Positions 1 to 8,435 of a DNA stretch of 47,939 bases are shown here, piece by piece. The notes below the pieces were generated by a model that was not told the origin of the DNA, did not search any database, and saw nothing but the letters and a program-made list of their open reading frames with translations. Numbering within the stretch: the stretch's first letter is position 1; each line of letters opens with the position of its first letter. The position numbers and the translations under genes are program-made. Origin of the DNA: an uncultured Pelagibacteraceae bacterium (GTDB taxonomy: Bacteria; Pseudomonadota; Alphaproteobacteria; Pelagibacterales; Pelagibacteraceae); contig CACIXF010000006.1 of assembly GCA_902590535.1 (NCBI GenBank), positions 1-47,939 on the forward strand, written 5' to 3'.

Positions 1-1186
1 TAATAAGCGGATGTAAATTTCCATCACCTGCGTGAAAACAATTTGCAACCGGTAATTCATATTTTTCTGATAATTTTTTTATTTCTAATAATGCTTCAGC
101 AAGCTTACCTCTTGGAATAGATCCATCCATACAATAATAATCAGGGGCCATAGCTCCACAAGCTGGGAAAGCAGCTTTTCTTCCAGCCCAGAATGAAAGT
201 CTTTCTTTCTCACTATTGCTAAGTTTAAGACTAGAACAATTATTTTTTTTGCAGATTGCCTCTACTTTTTTAATTAATTCATTAACCTCTGAGGATGTAC
301 CATCAAGTTCCACTATTAATAATAATTCTGCATCTCGCGGATATCCTGCTTTACTAAAATTATCTGTCGCTTCAATTAAAGCTTTATCCATTATCTCCAT
401 TCCTGCTGGAACTATTCCACTTGAAATAATTTCTGAAGCTGCATCTCCACCTTCTTTAATAGATGGAAAACCTATCAAAGCAGCTCGTACCACTTCAGGT
501 GTTTTTAAAATTTTAACTGTTACTTCAGTAACAACTCCCAATAAACCTTCTGAACCACAGATTAAACCCATAAGATCATATCCCTCTTGGTCAAAAGATT
601 TTCCTCCAAATCTACAAATAGTTCCATCCATCATAACCATTTGTACACCTAAAATATTGTTTGTAGTCGTTCCGTACTTTAAAGAATGAACTCCGCCTGA
701 ATTTTCAGCAACATTTCCACCTATAGAGCAGGCTAACTGGCTCGAAGGATCTGGAGCGTAATAAAATCCTTTGTTTTGAACTGCATGAGTAATTCCTAGA
801 TTTGTAACTCCTGGCTGTGTCACAACACATTTATTTTCGTAATCAATTTCTAATATTTTATTAAATTTCCCTAAACCAAGTAGAATAGCATCTTGAAGAG
901 GTAATGCTCCACCGGACAATCCAGTACCAGCACCTCTTGGTACAACTTTGATATTTTCACTATGACAATATTTTAATATCTCACTAACTTCCTCGGTGTT
1001 TTCTGGAAGTACTACTGCTAATGGTGTTTGTGTATAAACTGACAAGGCATCTGTTTCATATGGTCTTAGTTCATCAGACTCACTAAGAACGTTTTCTTTG
1101 TCAGTTAATTTAGATATCTTTTTTACTATTTCACTTTTTCTATTTAAAATAGAACTATCAATTTTTGGTAAAGCTATTTCAGACAT
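1..1186 (-). CDS. glcD: FAD-linked 2-hydroxyacid oxidase, GlcD-like (3' part cut by window edge)
   Basis: About 395 residues are visible, starting at ATG 1184-1186; the C-terminus lies beyond base 1. The translation has a PCMH-type FAD-binding domain (VPRGAGTGLSGGA near residue 85 and DPSSQLACSIGGN near 145, the usual pyrophosphate/flavin loops). The C-terminal oxidase domain ends at the GDGNLHP metal-site motif right at the window edge. This is the glycolate oxidase subunit D / D-lactate dehydrogenase family (usual length 460-500). It probably oxidises glycolate or D-lactate at the inner face of the membrane. It follows the aminotransferase by 3 nt, so it is co-transcribed with it and lldD. 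GlcE/GlcF partners, if present, would lie to the left. The family is sure; the exact substrate is not. Confidence 0.88.
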   Translation of the reverse strand, partial: MSEIALPKIDSSILNRKSEIVKKISKLTDKENVLSESDELRPYETDALSVYTQTPLAVVLPENTEEVSEILKYCHSENIKVVPRGAGTGLSGGALPLQDAILLGLGKFNKILEIDYENKCVVTQPGVTNLGITHAVQNKGFYYAPDPSSQLACSIGGNVAENSGGVHSLKYGTTTNNILGVQMVMMDGTICRFGGKSFDQEGYDLMGLICGSEGLLGVVTEVTVKILKTPEVVRAALIGFPSIKEGGDAASEIISSGIVPAGMEIMDKALIEATDNFSKAGYPRDAELLLIVELDGTSSEVNELIKKVEAICKKNNCSSLKLSNSEKERLSFWAGRKAAFPACGAMAPDYYCMDGSIPRGKLAEALLEIKKLSEKYELPVANCFHAGDGNLHPLI

Positions 1187-1189
1187 AGC

Positions 1190-2353
1190 TTAGCCTAACA
1201 TTTTTTTGATATTTTCCAATGCGTTAGAAATGTTATCTCGAGAGGCTGCAAAGCTAAATCTTACGTAATCTTTGCATGTTTTTCCAAAAGCTGTACCTGG
1301 AACTATAGCAACACCTGCCTCATGCATAGCTCTTTTACAAAATTCGCCACCATCCATTCCAGTTCCAATAACTTTAGGGAATGCATAAAATGCTCCACCA
1401 GGTAAACTACACTCTACACCAGGTAAACTATTCAAACCTTCATGAATTAATTTTCTTCTTAATGTGAACTTTTCCATCATCTCATCAATTGAGTCATCAG
1501 GTCCATCTAGGGCAGCAATACCTGCAAACTGTGCTGCAGCATTTACACATGAAACGCTATTGATTAATAATTTATTTACATGCTCAACTAAATTCTCTGG
1601 CCAAAAACTCCAACCAAGTCTCCAACCCGTCATAGAATAAGCTTTACTCCAACCTTCTAAAACTATTAATCTTTCTCTTAACTCAGGATAATTAAAAAAT
1701 GTTGGCATTTCTTTATCATCAAAAATTTGTCTACTATAAATTTCATCACTTAAAATAGTCACATGAGGATGTTTTTTTAAACCCTCAGCTAATTTGTCTA
1801 TTTCTGATTTTTCTACAAAACTTCCAGTAGGATTATTTGGATTTATTAAAATTAATAATCTAGTTTTATCAGTAATTAGAGATAAAATTTTATCTGCACT
1901 AAACTTTAAATCTTTATCTTCAGTTAGATCGTAAGGCACTGCAGTAGAACCAGTATAATTAATCATTGATTCATAAATAGGAAACGCTGGAGTTGGATGA
2001 ATTATCTCCGCGCCTGGCTCACCAAAACACTGAATTGCATAATGCATTGTTGGTTTTCCACCTGGCATAATAATAATTCTCTCAGGATCTACGTCTGCGC
2101 TATATCTTTTCTTTATCCATCTGGTAACTGACTGTCTACATTCTAAAATTCCATTTGAAAGCACATATCCGTGATGACCATCATCTAAAGCTTTTTTTGC
2201 TGCGTCAACTACATGTTTTGGAGTTTTGAAATCAGGTTGACCCAATCCTAAGTGGATCATAGGTTTACCTTGAGCCTCAAGTTTTTTTGCTTCAGCTAAA
2301 ACAGAAAAAGCGCTTTCAGTTCCAAGCCTATTTAAAGATTTTGCAAGTTCCAT
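1190..2353 (-). CDS. Class I PLP-dependent aminotransferase (aspartate-type)
   Basis: This 387-aa protein is a fold-type I aminotransferase of normal length. Visible motifs: NPNNPTG (171-177), SDEIYS (202-207, Asp/Tyr that contact PLP), the Schiff-base Lys237 in GWSKAYSMTGWRLGW, and a C-terminal YVRFSFA whose Arg binds the substrate carboxylate. Such enzymes move amino groups between aspartate, alanine or aromatic amino acids and 2-oxoacids. It lies between lldD- and glcD-like oxidases, which make pyruvate and glyoxylate. An alanine- or glycine-forming role is therefore an attractive inference, but the sequence does not prove it. It starts at ATG 2353, 103 nt downstream of lldD. Confidence 0.9.
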   Translation of the reverse strand: MELAKSLNRLGTESAFSVLAEAKKLEAQGKPMIHLGLGQPDFKTPKHVVDAAKKALDDGHHGYVLSNGILECRQSVTRWIKKRYSADVDPERIIIMPGGKPTMHYAIQCFGEPGAEIIHPTPAFPIYESMINYTGSTAVPYDLTEDKDLKFSADKILSLITDKTRLLILINPNNPTGSFVEKSEIDKLAEGLKKHPHVTILSDEIYSRQIFDDKEMPTFFNYPELRERLIVLEGWSKAYSMTGWRLGWSFWPENLVEHVNKLLINSVSCVNAAAQFAGIAALDGPDDSIDEMMEKFTLRRKLIHEGLNSLPGVECSLPGGAFYAFPKVIGTGMDGGEFCKRAMHEAGVAIVPGTAFGKTCKDYVRFSFAASRDNISNALENIKKMLG

Positions 2354-2456
2354 AACAATTTAAAAATTAAAATCGACAAATTAAACGAAAATTAGTTTTT
2401 TGTCTATTTAGTTTGAAAGTTTAATTTATCAAATAAATGCTTAAAATTCTTATATT

Positions 2457-3608
2457 TTAGTCTCTATATATTATTTTTGACGCATCAAGATCTTTAACAG
2501 ACTTACAGCCCATTAAAATCATATTTCTTCTAATTTCTTTTTGCATATTTTCTAAAAGTCTCTCAACACCTTTTTGTCCACCTGCGCCTAAACTAAAAAG
2601 AAATGCTTTTCCAAAACTGCAAGCTGTTGCTCCAGCAGCTAGAGCTTTGAGAACATGGGTTCCTCTTCTTACACCACCATCAAGAATAATTTCTAATTTA
2701 TCACCAACTGCGTCTGAAATTGCTTTAACTTGATCAAATGGAGATCTTGATCCATCAAGTTGTCTTCCTCCATGATTTGAAATCATAATTGCTGTACAAC
2801 CAATATCTATTGCTCTTTTTGCATCTTCAACCGACATAACTCCTTTAAGTGCTATTGGTTTGTTCCATTTTTTAATACAATATTCTGCATCTTTCCAATT
2901 CATTGCTGGATCATATTGTTCATTAATATAATCCATAACTGATTTTGCAATATTTGTTCCTTTATCAGTTTTGTTTTTTATGTTTGCTAATTCAAATTTT
3001 TTATTTGTAAAGTATTTAAAAACCCATCCTGGTCTCATTGCAAAACTCAATAAGCTAGCCAGAGTAAATTTAGGTGGAGTCGTAAATCCAGTTCTGTGAT
3101 CTCTTTCTCGATTTCCAGCAACTAGTGTATCGACAGTAATACACATTCCATCAAAATTTGCTCTAACACATCTTTCGATTAAATCATCAGTTATTGATTT
3201 GTCTTTGTGAATATAAAGTTGAAAAAGTTTTGGCCCACTAGAGATATTTGCAACTTCTTCAATTGAAAAAGATGCCATTGTAGACATGCTGTAAATTGTA
3301 TCAAACTTCTCTGCAGCTCTAGCAGAAGCTTTATCTCCCTCAGGATCATACAAACTTTGCATCGCCGTAGGAGACAAAAATAATGGCATACTAATTTTTC
3401 TACCAAAAATAGTAGTGGATAAATCTGGTTCACCAACACTATTAAGAATGTTGGGAACTAAATCACAATCATTAAAAGCATCAGTATTTCTATTTAATGT
3501 AACTTCATCATCTGCGCCACCATCAATATAGTGGAATATAGGAGCTGGTAATTTTTTTTTTGCTAATTTTCTAAAATCATCAAAATTATAACAGTCATTG
3601 ATATTCAT
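2457..3608 (-). CDS. lldD: FMN-dependent L-2-hydroxyacid dehydrogenase, L-lactate dehydrogenase type
   Basis: 383 aa, full length for the FMN-dependent alpha-hydroxyacid dehydrogenase family (LldD, glycolate oxidase, cytochrome b2 core). The protein is a TIM barrel. The active-site motif SNHGGRQLDGSRSP holds the catalytic base His279 and a substrate Arg. LDGGVRRG near residue 310 is the FMN phosphate loop, and YIDGGADDE near the N-terminus is the usual start of the barrel. It would oxidise L-lactate to pyruvate and pass electrons to the quinone pool. It is first in the run lldD - aminotransferase - glcD and lies 12 nt behind the PagL-like gene. Mandelate or glycolate as substrate cannot be excluded. 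Confidence 0.9.
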   Translation of the reverse strand: MNINDCYNFDDFRKLAKKKLPAPIFHYIDGGADDEVTLNRNTDAFNDCDLVPNILNSVGEPDLSTTIFGRKISMPLFLSPTAMQSLYDPEGDKASARAAEKFDTIYSMSTMASFSIEEVANISSGPKLFQLYIHKDKSITDDLIERCVRANFDGMCITVDTLVAGNRERDHRTGFTTPPKFTLASLLSFAMRPGWVFKYFTNKKFELANIKNKTDKGTNIAKSVMDYINEQYDPAMNWKDAEYCIKKWNKPIALKGVMSVEDAKRAIDIGCTAIMISNHGGRQLDGSRSPFDQVKAISDAVGDKLEIILDGGVRRGTHVLKALAAGATACSFGKAFLFSLGAGGQKGVERLLENMQKEIRRNMILMGCKSVKDLDASKIIYRD

Positions 3609-3620
3609 GATGTATCTTTA

Positions 3621-4133
3621 TTAAAAGTTTTTCAAGAAATTAAACATATAACTATTTGCCCCAGGATTTTTATCACCAAGACTAGCATTAGATATATGAT
3701 TATAAGAAAAACCTAATTGACTGTTTCCTGATAAATCAAGTGAAAATTGTAATTCACTTTTAAATTCAATTATATGACCTAAATCTTTACCATCACCTTC
3801 ATGATACAAACCTGGAGTAAAACTTGGAGTAAAATTTATTGAACCAATTTTATATTGTGCTTCAACACCTGTATAAAAATATCCCGCATTATCAGCTGTA
3901 ATTAATGCACCAGTAATTGGTGATAAATTTCCTAAAAAAGTATCTCTATTTAAATTTTCATTTTGATGTTCAAAACCAATTAAAGTAGATTTTTTTCCAT
4001 CGTCACTGAAATCAAACATTCCTGAATAAAAACTAAATTCTGTATTATAATCTTCTGATTTTTTTTCTTCTGCAATTGAAGGAAATGTAAATATTGTAAT
4101 AAATAGAATAATTAATATTTTTTTTGAATTCAT
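3621..4133 (-). CDS. pagL: PagL-like lipid A 3-O-deacylase (acyloxyacyl hydrolase family)
   Basis: 170 aa with an N-terminal signal peptide (about 21 residues, ending near PSIAEEK) and an amphipathic beta-strand pattern typical of a small outer-membrane barrel. The C-terminus carries NHISNASLGDKNPG, which matches the PagL HxSN...NPG signature: His146 and Ser148 correspond to the catalytic His/Ser pair. The third residue, Glu in Pseudomonas PagL, appears to be Asn160 here, by my manual alignment. The family removes the 3-O acyl chain from lipid A in the outer membrane. It sits 11 nt downstream of ccmH, probably read from the ccm transcript, with no obvious functional link. Confidence 0.75.
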   Translation of the reverse strand: MNSKKILIILFITIFTFPSIAEEKKSEDYNTEFSFYSGMFDFSDDGKKSTLIGFEHQNENLNRDTFLGNLSPITGALITADNAGYFYTGVEAQYKIGSINFTPSFTPGLYHEGDGKDLGHIIEFKSELQFSLDLSGNSQLGFSYNHISNASLGDKNPGANSYMFNFLKNF

Positions 4134-4144
4134 CGAAGGTTAAT

Positions 4145-4507
4145 TTATTTTTTAAATTTAAAACTATTACGGATTATTGCACCTCCAATTAAAAATATCA
4201 ATAATGGCAATAACCAAAGAATATATGTGTTTTTATTTAAACCAGGATCGTAAAGTATCCATTCTCCATATTTAGTTTTAAAATATTCATAAATTTGATC
4301 TTCAGAAAGACCTTCTTGAAGCTTTTTATCAACTACAATTTTTAAACTGTTTGCAAATTCAGAGTCTGAATCATAAACCGATTGACCTTGACATATAAGA
4401 CATCGTAAATTTTTAGTTATTTTATTTCTTTTATCGTTCTCCTCAGCATTAACACTACTTAAAGGGAATAATATTATAACAATTAAAAAAAATTTTAGAA
4501 ATTTCAT
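4145..4507 (-). CDS. ccmH: Cytochrome c maturation protein CcmH (short, CcmL type)
   Basis: 120 aa with an N-terminal signal/anchor, the diagnostic LRCLICQ motif (Cys36, Cys39) and a C-terminal membrane helix around residues 93-113. CcmH reduces apocytochrome c cysteines, or holds the apoprotein, for heme ligation by CcmF in the periplasm. This is the short form without the TPR domain that is fused in E. coli CcmH; a separate ccmI is not present next to it. The start ATG overlaps the ccmG stop by 4 nt (ATGA), implying translational coupling. Confidence 0.93.
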   Translation of the reverse strand: MKFLKFFLIVIILFPLSSVNAEENDKRNKITKNLRCLICQGQSVYDSDSEFANSLKIVVDKKLQEGLSEDQIYEYFKTKYGEWILYDPGLNKNTYILWLLPLLIFLIGGAIIRNSFKFKK

Positions 4508-5022
4508 TTTATCAATAAATTAATTTCGTCAACTAATTCTTGGTTAAGAGGTCCAATATATTTTTTAATAATTTCATTATTATAAATTAAAAATGATTCA
4601 GGAACCCCATATGCTCCCCACTCAATTGCAATTGTACCATCTAAATCAATAAAGATTTCTTTATAAGGGTTTCCTAGTTCTTTTAAAAAATTTTCCGCAT
4701 TTTTTAAATTATCTTTATAATTCATTCCAATAATATTTAATTTATTCTCTAAATTTAAATTCATCAAAAGAGGATGCTCTTGTCGACATGGTACACACCA
4801 AGATGACCAAATATTTAATAAATAAACTTTATCTACCTCAAAGATTCTTGATGATTTCACATTTTCTCCAGAAAAAAATTCTTTAGTATTAAACACTGGT
4901 ATCTCTTTTTTTGTATTAAAATCTGGAGTGTATATTTTTGAGTCTTCTAAACCTTTATAAAAAATAAAAAATATTATTCCAAAAATAATAATAACTGAAA
5001 AAGGTAATATTTTATTTTTCAT
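4504..5022 (-). CDS. ccmG: Thiol:disulfide interchange protein CcmG/DsbE
   Basis: 172 aa: one N-terminal membrane anchor (residues 5-22) and a periplasmic thioredoxin fold with the active site WCVPC (Cys76, Cys79) and the cis-Pro region GVPESF. GVPE and the acidic insert typical of CcmG are present. It keeps apocytochrome c thiols reduced before heme attachment. It overlaps both ccmF (4 nt at its 5' end) and ccmH (4 nt at its 3' end), so the three are clearly one operon. Confidence 0.95.
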   Translation of the reverse strand: MKNKILPFSVIIIFGIIFFIFYKGLEDSKIYTPDFNTKKEIPVFNTKEFFSGENVKSSRIFEVDKVYLLNIWSSWCVPCRQEHPLLMNLNLENKLNIIGMNYKDNLKNAENFLKELGNPYKEIFIDLDGTIAIEWGAYGVPESFLIYNNEIIKKYIGPLNQELVDEINLLIK

Positions 5023-6893
5023 GATCTTTTTTGTAAAAAGCTAACAATGCCACCAAAAGATATTAGAATTACTGATAACCAAATCCATAACATAAATGGT
5101 TTAACTTGATATCTTACGTTGAAAAAATCTTTATTTTGAACCAGATTAATTACAATAAATTTATCTGACATAAGTGTTGTTTTAATATCAGCTTCGCTTG
5201 TGGCAATGACAGGTTGATTATAAATTCTTAGCTCAGGCGAAAATCTATCCTCTTCACCATTTAAATTGCTTATAGAAAAATTCGCAATAATTGCATTATA
5301 ATTTTTTTCTTTTTTTTGATCAACACTTTCAAAAACTATCTTGGTTTTCGAATTTTCAAAAGTTTCACCAACCTTTAGATTTGTTATAATTTCGCTTGCA
5401 AATATATTGTTAAACAAGATACTTAGGATCAATAAACTAAATCCAAAATGAGCAATATTTTGTGAGATATTTTTATATTTTTTTACAAAAAAATCTCGCA
5501 AGGTAATAAAGAATAAATAAAGCGCACTCGATATCAAAATTGTATTTATTAAAATATTTTGATTAAAATTTTTTAATACTAAAAATGCTAATAAAATTGA
5601 GATAATTAAAAAAGAAATTAAATAAATCTTATCTTCTAGTTGAGATTTGATCCATTTTAATTTTGGACCTATCGCCATCATAAGTAAAAATGGAATTAAA
5701 AAAGGAATTATCAATTTATGATAAAATGGTGGTCCGACAGATATTTTTTGAGAAGAAATTACATCTAAAAAAATTGGATAAACGGTACCTATTAATATGA
5801 CAGATAAAAAATACATCATGAACCAGTTATTAATTAATATTGAAGTTTCTTTGCTCAACCAAAAAAAACTATAAGATTTTCTGTCATTATCTTTATGAAA
5901 AAAGAAAAAAATTAAAATAGATAAAAAAATCAAAATGAATAAAAAAACAAGAATAAATAAACCTCTTTCGGGATCATTAGCAAATGTATGAACTGAATTT
6001 AATATTCCTGATCTTACTAAAAATGTTCCACACATACTTAATGTAAATGTTGCAATAGAAAGAATTATTACCCATGAAGTTAAAATAGATTTTTTCTCTA
6101 ATACTAAAATACAATGTAAAAGAGTGGTTAATGCAAGCCATGGCATTAGAGAAACATTCTCAACTGGATCCCAAAACCAAAAACCTCCCCAGCCCAATTC
6201 GTAATAAGCCCAAATTGATCCGAGCAATATTCCTAAAGTTAAAAATATCCATGAAATTAAGATCCATTTTTTTATATGGGATGCCCAACTAGTAGAAATA
6301 ATTTTTAAACTTGTTGCTGCTAAAACAGATGAAAAAATAATTGAAGAACCAACATAGCCTAAATATAAAACAGGTGGATGAATTGCTAAAGCAGGGTCTT
6401 GTAAAATTGGGTTTAATCCAAGACCTTCGGTAGGTATTGGAAAAATATAATTAAATGGATTTGATGTTTTGATTAAAAATAAAAAGAAACCAACTATTAT
6501 TATTTGTTGAAAAACTAGAGTTAAAATTTTGTATTTTACTGGTTGATTTTTAGTTCTTACTAAAAATAAGAAAATAAACAACGTTAAAACAAGTAACCAT
6601 AATAATAAACTACCTTCATGATTTCCCCAAGTTCCACTTATTTTGTAAAATAATGGTTTGGTAGTGTGAGAATTATTAAATACTGTTTCATTACTAAAAT
6701 CCGAAATAACAAAAGAAAGAATCAAACACAAAAAACTAATGACAACAAAAAATAATTGTAAAAAAGTAAATGATAATATTTTGCTATCTAAAGTGTTTGA
6801 GTTATTAAAATTTTTATATGAAAAATAAAATAATGATAATCCAATAATTAATCCTATTACTAATGAATAATATCCAATAAGATTATAAATCAA
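5019..6893 (-). CDS. ccmF: Cytochrome c heme lyase subunit CcmF
   Basis: 624 aa and highly hydrophobic, with many membrane helices and the periplasmic tryptophan-rich WWD motif at residues 235-252 (WGGFWFWDPVENVSLMPW). The conserved heme-ligand His region IHPPVLYLGY (His172) is present, as is the large periplasmic loop before the last helix. CcmF takes heme from holo-CcmE and attaches it to apocytochrome c with CcmH. The start is a TTG (6891-6893), one base after the ccmE stop; no in-frame ATG fits the family start. The rare start codon may lower translation relative to ccmE. Confidence 0.95.
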   Translation of the reverse strand: MIYNLIGYYSLVIGLIIGLSLFYFSYKNFNNSNTLDSKILSFTFLQLFFVVISFLCLILSFVISDFSNETVFNNSHTTKPLFYKISGTWGNHEGSLLLWLLVLTLFIFLFLVRTKNQPVKYKILTLVFQQIIIVGFFLFLIKTSNPFNYIFPIPTEGLGLNPILQDPALAIHPPVLYLGYVGSSIIFSSVLAATSLKIISTSWASHIKKWILISWIFLTLGILLGSIWAYYELGWGGFWFWDPVENVSLMPWLALTTLLHCILVLEKKSILTSWVIILSIATFTLSMCGTFLVRSGILNSVHTFANDPERGLFILVFLFILIFLSILIFFFFHKDNDRKSYSFFWLSKETSILINNWFMMYFLSVILIGTVYPIFLDVISSQKISVGPPFYHKLIIPFLIPFLLMMAIGPKLKWIKSQLEDKIYLISFLIISILLAFLVLKNFNQNILINTILISSALYLFFITLRDFFVKKYKNISQNIAHFGFSLLILSILFNNIFASEIITNLKVGETFENSKTKIVFESVDQKKEKNYNAIIANFSISNLNGEEDRFSPELRIYNQPVIATSEADIKTTLMSDKFIVINLVQNKDFFNVRYQVKPFMLWIWLSVILISFGGIVSFLQKRS

Positions 6894-6894
6894 T

Positions 6895-7314
6895 TTATTT
6901 TTCTCCTAATGCTTCTTTTACTTCTGGAGGCATATAATTTTCATCATGCTTCGCTAAAATTTTTGTTGCAGAGAAAAAGTTTCTATCTTTCAAAAAACCT
7001 TCTGCAACAACCCCTTTTCCTTCAGCAAATAAATTTGGTACTGCTCCTGAGTAAGTAACATTTATTTCATTTTTAAAGTCTGTAATTATAAAATTAACTT
7101 CATTTGAACTTATGGAAATAGAGTTTTTTTTAACCATTCCTCCAACTCTTATTTTGCTTTTATCTATTTCAGAAAGTGATTTTATCTCGGAAGGAGATTG
7201 AAAATATACAACATTTTCCTCTAATGATTTTAAAATCAAAAATGTTGTTAGAATTAAAGTAATTAAGATTATTACTACAAACACTAATCTTAATTTAACT
7301 TTTCGACCATACAT
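6895..7314 (-). CDS. ccmE: Cytochrome c maturation heme chaperone CcmE
   Basis: 139 aa with an N-terminal anchor helix (about residues 7-28), a periplasmic OB-fold and the heme-binding HDENY motif: His123 makes the covalent heme bond and Tyr127 is the axial ligand (HxxxY type). CcmE carries heme from CcmC to CcmF. It starts at ATG 7314, 10 nt after ccmD, and is followed after one base by the TTG start of ccmF. Confidence 0.95.
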   Translation of the reverse strand: MYGRKVKLRLVFVVIILITLILTTFLILKSLEENVVYFQSPSEIKSLSEIDKSKIRVGGMVKKNSISISSNEVNFIITDFKNEINVTYSGAVPNLFAEGKGVVAEGFLKDRNFFSATKILAKHDENYMPPEVKEALGEK

Positions 7315-7324
7315 GGTTTAAAAG

Positions 7325-7552
7325 TTAATTATTTGTTACGTTTGCTAAAATTTCTTTATTTATTCTTTGTGATTTTGCAGAATTAGCTTGCTCAGCAGTA
7401 AGTAATCCAAATTTAGCAACAAATTTGTTTTGTTCTTTAACAAATTGCATTTTAGTTACCAAATATAAACCTAGGAAACTTAATAAGGTAAAACTAAAAG
7501 CAGATAACACGTACACCGCATATCCATTCATAAAAAGTAATTCATTTATCAT
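7325..7552 (-). CDS. ccmD: Heme exporter accessory protein CcmD
   Basis: 75 aa, slightly longer than the usual 45-70. It has one membrane helix (about residues 10-33, GYAVYVLSAFSFTLLSFLGL) followed by a charged cytoplasmic tail, the standard CcmD layout. CcmD helps release holo-CcmE from the CcmABC complex. The start overlaps the ccmC stop by 4 nt (ATGA). Identification rests on size, topology and strict position between ccmC and ccmE. Confidence 0.85.
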   Translation of the reverse strand: MINELLFMNGYAVYVLSAFSFTLLSFLGLYLVTKMQFVKEQNKFVAKFGLLTAEQANSAKSQRINKEILANVTNN

Positions 7553-8256
7553 AATCTATCTAAGCCTTTATTTTTAATTTTTATCAGTTCTGTATTATAT
7601 TTCATTAAGAAAATTAACAATGAAAAAAGAGCAAATGCCGCAGTCATTATCAATAATGGGTAAAGCATTGATGAATGAATAGAGCTTTTTGACAAAATAT
7701 TAATAGATGCAGGTTGATGGAGTGTATTCCACCAATCAACTGAGTACTTTATAATTGGAACATTAATAATTCCTAAAATAGTTATAAAAGTTGAAATCTT
7801 ATAGACTTTTTCTTCCTTATCATAAATTCTCCATACAATTAAATACATTGCATAGAACAAAGCTAATATTAGCATTGAAGTAATTCTTGCATCCCAAGCC
7901 CACCAAGTTCCCCAAGTTGGTTTTCCCCAAATTGATCCTGTAACTAAAGCTATAATATTAAAAACAAATCCTGAAGGAGCTAAACTTTTAGAAATTAAAA
8001 AAAAGTTTTTGTTTCTAAATACAAAACCACAAATAGATAACAAAGTTAAAGAAGAAAATATTCCAAGTGAAATCCAAGCGGCAGGAACGTGAACATACAT
8101 AATCCTAACTGCATCACTTTGTTTGTAATCTTCAGGAGATATGACTAATGCTTCAACTAAACCTACACTTAATACAACAATAAACAAAAATAAAACGTAC
8201 TTAGGTGCTTTTGACGTGATTTTGAAAATCTTGTTAGGTTCAAAAAGTTTAAACAT
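7549..8256 (-). CDS. ccmC: Heme exporter protein CcmC
   Basis: 235 aa with six predicted membrane helices, the WWD motif WGTWWAWDAR (residues 115-124), and two periplasmic heme-ligand histidines in YVHVPAAW (His56) and NTLHQPAS (near 180). CcmC loads heme on CcmE. It is the first gene of the ccmCDEFGH run. The usual upstream partners ccmA and ccmB are not here: the 179 nt ahead of it hold a candidate structured RNA, and hspQ lies beyond. Confidence 0.95.
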   Translation of the reverse strand: MFKLFEPNKIFKITSKAPKYVLFLFIVVLSVGLVEALVISPEDYKQSDAVRIMYVHVPAAWISLGIFSSLTLLSICGFVFRNKNFFLISKSLAPSGFVFNIIALVTGSIWGKPTWGTWWAWDARITSMLILALFYAMYLIVWRIYDKEEKVYKISTFITILGIINVPIIKYSVDWWNTLHQPASINILSKSSIHSSMLYPLLIMTAAFALFSLLIFLMKYNTELIKIKNKGLDRL

Positions 8257-8297
8257 ATTTTAATTTAGAATTTTTTTTGGTGATTTCTATTATGAAA

Positions 8298-8374
8298 TAG
8301 TTTTCTGATCAAGAATGCAGAGGGGAGATAATAAGATTGAAATTAACGTTTAACACTCTTGACCAGAAGATACT
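8298..8374 (-). ncRNA. Candidate structured RNA or leader between hspQ and ccmC
   Basis: Plus-strand arms 8304-8317 and 8354-8367 are complementary over 14 positions. Read as minus-strand RNA, all 14 pair, with two G-U pairs (at 8308/8363 and 8315/8356). Read as plus-strand RNA the same two positions are A-C mismatches, which favours minus-strand transcription. The stem encloses a 36-nt loop containing a C-rich block (UCUCCCCUCUG). A further 5-bp hairpin (CTATT/AATAG, 8288-8301) lies between it and ccmC. It could be a ccmC 5' leader, the 3' end of the hspQ transcript, or an independent small RNA. I cannot assign it to a known family. Confidence 0.45.
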
Positions 8375-8435
8375 AAAAATATAGCTAATTTGTATGGCCT
8401 AGATTTGAGCTAAATGTGGTTGAATGATGGTTGCC

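Noticed and set aside
216..689. 157-aa open frame on the plus strand
   Set aside because: It lies antisense within the glcD-like gene, whose protein has complete FAD-binding motifs; the plus-strand translation has no recognisable domain.
8298..8374. 6S RNA, SRP RNA or tRNA-like identity for the hspQ-ccmC element
   Set aside because: No typical central bubble arrangement, SRP apical motif or cloverleaf could be found; kept only as an unassigned structured RNA.
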